Below, one piece after another: positions 62,040 through 64,000 of a stretch of 64,000 nt of DNA. This stretch comes from Hyphomicrobium sp. 99 (GTDB lineage Bacteria; Pseudomonadota; Alphaproteobacteria; Rhizobiales; Hyphomicrobiaceae): positions 3,917,545 through 3,981,544 of the forward strand of contig NZ_KQ031382.1 of assembly GCF_000384335.2 (NCBI RefSeq), read 5' to 3'. How positions within the stretch are numbered: position 1 is the stretch's first letter; each line of letters starts with the position of its first letter. Under the pieces are notes generated by a model. That model was not told where the DNA came from and did not search any database. It was given only the letters and a program-made list of their open reading frames with translations. The translations under genes were made by a program, and so were the position numbers.

Positions 62040-64000
62040 ATGGGTGTTGAAGGCGCCTCCCTCAAGCCGACATTTGCTCCCTCGCTCGCTCCCGACAAGC
62101 TGAGCGAAGCGTTCGAGCATTCGATTACCTGGGAAGACGATCTCTGGCGCGCCGACCCCGTCGACGTGCCCGAGATCCACGCCAAGGCGCGCCTGAAATT
62201 CAACGAGCTTCTGACGACCGTCACGTCCGGCCGCGGCTATCACGTGCCGGATCGCATTCTGCTGTTCCACGGCCAATCGGGCGCCGGAAAAACCCATCTT
62301 TTGCGGGCTTTGCGCACCGACTCTCATCGTAGCGGCCAAAGCTACTTCGGCTACGCGCAGATGACGCCGGACGTGCAGAACTACGCCGATTTCTATCTGC
62401 GCCGCCTCGTGCACTCGCTCGAAAAGCCCTACGATCCGGATCGTTTCGGAGAGTCCGCGCTATCGCGTCTGACGAACCGGATGGTGCTCGATTCAGAGGT
62501 CATCTCGGCGGCAGACCTCGATAAGCTTCGCGACGCGACGCTCGACGACAAGCAGCTCGCCCAACTTATTCTCCGCCTCGCCGACCAGATCGTCGCCTGC
62601 GACAAGTTCCAGACGCGCGAGCTCGACATCAACATCGTGCGCGCGCTCCTTTATCTGCAGCGCCACGATCCGCGTATCGACCAGCGCGTCCGCCAATATC
62701 TCAACGGCCGCAAGCTGACGGCGATCGCGCACGAAGCCGTCAGCGCGCTTGATCCGAACGACGGCGAAGATCGCGCCTTCGAAATCATCGCCGCGCTTGG
62801 CGCACTCATCTGGACCGTCGATCGCGCCGCGCTCGTATTCTGCATCGACCAGGTCGAAGACCTGCGCTTCTTCGATAATGCCGAGGACCGCTTCCAGCGC
62901 GCCGTTCGCGATCTCATTCAGATCGCCAACCGCCTGACGAACGCGATCATCATCATCTCGTGCCTCGAAGACTTCTATGGACAAGTGCGCAGCCTCGTCG
63001 CGCAGTCCTATATCGATCGCATCGAGAAGTCCGGCCCGGTTCTCCTTCGCGAAAGCCGGACGCCCGAAGAGGCACGCCTGATCATCTCAAAGCGTCTCGC
63101 GCACCAGTCTGAGATCAGCGGCGGCGGCTTGAGCTTTCCTGACGCCTCGCAATTTTTCGGACCGCAGTTCTTCGAAGAATTCGGCGGCCTCTCGACGCGC
63201 CGCCTCTTGGAGCATGCACAGTCGCGCCTGCGCGAGGCGACATCGACAGAAGGTGACGAGCGCGAGCCCGAACCCGAAAGACCCTCGTTCATCTCGACGC
63301 TTGCCCAGGCCCTCGGCCAGGTGGTCGGCTTCGGCAGCCCGGAAGACGAAGCGCCCTCGTCTCTGTCCGCCGTGCAGTTCCGCGAGATGTGGGAACGCTT
63401 CGCCAACGAAAGCGAAGCCGAAATGCCGGCCGACGATCAGGAACTGGTCGACGTGCTATCGGCCGCCCTTTTGCTCGCTCGCGACGAATGGGGCCGTTCG
63501 ATCGAAGTGACCGTAAAGCGGCTTGAGCTGGGCGACGACCTGCCGGCTTTCGACCTGACCGTCCGTCACCGCACTGGCTTCGCCAACGACGTGCGCGTCT
63601 TCCTCTGCAATCGCCCGACGCAGGGCGGCGGACTGAAGCGCCAGCTCGACAAAGTGCTGACGGCGATGCAGGGCAAGCCCTGCTTCATGCTGCGCGCCAG
63701 CGACTTCCCGCCGAACAAGAAGAACCAGACCGCACAGGCCTTCCGCAAATTCCGCGACGGCGGCGGACGTCAGCTGCTCGTGCCGATCCCCGAGTGGGAA
63801 CGCATGATGACCGTGCGCGAGTTCACCGCCCATCACCGCGGCGACACGGGCATGGCGCAATGGCTCGAAGGCACGAAGCCGCTATCGAGCCTCATCTCGA
63901 TCATTCACCTCTTGCGTCTCGATCTGCTCGGCCGTCCGGTACCGCGCCTCGTCGCCAAGAACATGGACGACCCGCAATCGACGCTGGACGGTTTCGACGC
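62040..64000 (+). CDS. Large P-loop ATPase, C-terminally cut by the window edge
   Basis: The frame is open from ATG 62040 to the last base, 653 codons. An AAA/STAND-like domain spans about 45-400. It has Walker A GQSGAGKT (78-85), Walker B ALVFCIDQ with D270 followed by VED, a sensor-1-like strand IIIISCLEDF (303-312) and RIEKSGPVLLRESRTPEEA, as in ORC/Cdc6- or BrxC-like loaders. A second domain (about 465-600) contains VRVFLCNRP, CFMLRASDFP and GGGRQLLVPIPEWERMM; I cannot name it. Preceded after 16 nt by the winged-helix protein. Such pairs occur in defence and plasmid-conflict systems, but the downstream genes needed to judge are outside. Confidence 0.8.
   Translation, partial: MGVEGASLKPTFAPSLAPDKLSEAFEHSITWEDDLWRADPVDVPEIHAKARLKFNELLTTVTSGRGYHVPDRILLFHGQSGAGKTHLLRALRTDSHRSGQSYFGYAQMTPDVQNYADFYLRRLVHSLEKPYDPDRFGESALSRLTNRMVLDSEVISAADLDKLRDATLDDKQLAQLILRLADQIVACDKFQTRELDINIVRALLYLQRHDPRIDQRVRQYLNGRKLTAIAHEAVSALDPNDGEDRAFEIIAALGALIWTVDRAALVFCIDQVEDLRFFDNAEDRFQRAVRDLIQIANRLTNAIIIISCLEDFYGQVRSLVAQSYIDRIEKSGPVLLRESRTPEEARLIISKRLAHQSEISGGGLSFPDASQFFGPQFFEEFGGLSTRRLLEHAQSRLREATSTEGDEREPEPERPSFISTLAQALGQVVGFGSPEDEAPSSLSAVQFREMWERFANESEAEMPADDQELVDVLSAALLLARDEWGRSIEVTVKRLELGDDLPAFDLTVRHRTGFANDVRVFLCNRPTQGGGLKRQLDKVLTAMQGKPCFMLRASDFPPNKKNQTAQAFRKFRDGGGRQLLVPIPEWERMMTVREFTAHHRGDTGMAQWLEGTKPLSSLISIIHLLRLDLLGRPVPRLVAKNMDDPQSTLDGFD

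Noticed and set aside
62493..63860. Several minus- and plus-strand frames of 60-160 codons at the right edge
   Set aside because: All are shadows of the ATPase frame, which stays open from 62040 to the window end and contains Walker A and B.

Overview
The window looks like a chromosomal segment of a GC-rich alphaproteobacterium of the order Hyphomicrobiales. A Hyphomicrobium-like methylotroph is my inference. It rests on three ethylmalonyl-CoA pathway genes (mcd, ccr, ecm), the gene order obgE...proB-proA-nadD-rsfS-rlmH typical of the order, and general protein character. No rRNA operon, CRISPR array, intact insertion sequence or replication origin was seen. Two tRNA genes are present, tRNA-Ser(CGA) and tRNA-Leu(CAA).

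Layout. (1) 1-4085: a tight plus-strand operon, with the tail of a NitT/TauT-type ABC ATPase, two short-chain dehydrogenases, a creatininase-family amidohydrolase, a DUF1989 protein and a DDAH/amidinotransferase-family hydrolase. It looks like a catabolic cassette for an unknown guanidino or cyclic-amide compound. (2) 4191-9401: accessory genes (FkbM methyltransferase, TPR protein, GST, KGG-repeat protein, Zn-dependent carbamoylase) with a HAD-protein fragment. (3) About 9.4-16.0 kb: a scarred block. A polysaccharide deacetylase cut after 36 codons and a response-regulator fragment lie on one side. An integrase remnant next to tRNA-Ser lies on the other. Between them are an intact YhhJ-RbbA-YhiI type ABC exporter and a coiled-coil protein, so this is probably a decayed integrative island. 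(4) 16.1-25.9 kb: an acid-ceramidase/NAAA-like Ntn hydrolase, then housekeeping genes (rplU, rpmA, GNAT, obgE, cation antiporter, proBA, nadD, rsfS, rlmH, a UDG-superfamily glycosylase). (5) 25.9-34.3 kb: SDR, META-domain protein, and mcd, ccr and ecm for assimilation of acetyl-CoA through ethylmalonyl-CoA. (6) 34.3-40.8 kb: small membrane and secreted proteins, tRNA-Leu, amtB, a NYN-domain protein and an outer-membrane SphA/MetA-type protein. (7) 40.8-44.1 kb: a quorum-sensing locus, luxR divergent from luxI, with luxI overlapping a complete cytochrome P450 gene by about 140 nt, followed by a small ORF and an XRE regulator. (8) 44.5-60.5 kb: cell-envelope and efflux genes (MltB-type transglycosylase, FabF-like synthase, marR-emrA-emrB with a readable promoter/operator, secreted proteins, aldo/keto reductase, an MFS pump fused to a winged-helix domain, DacC-type carboxypeptidase, Wzx-type flippase, CAP lipoprotein). 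(9) 60.8 kb to the end: an unrecognised two-gene operon, a winged-helix protein followed by a large P-loop ATPase that runs off the window.

Best candidates for something new are the luxI-P450 overlapping pair (a possibly P450-tailored acyl-homoserine lactone), the winged-helix/ATPase pair at the right edge, and the DUF1989/DDAH/creatininase cassette. All functional statements come from reading motifs by eye. No database search was run.
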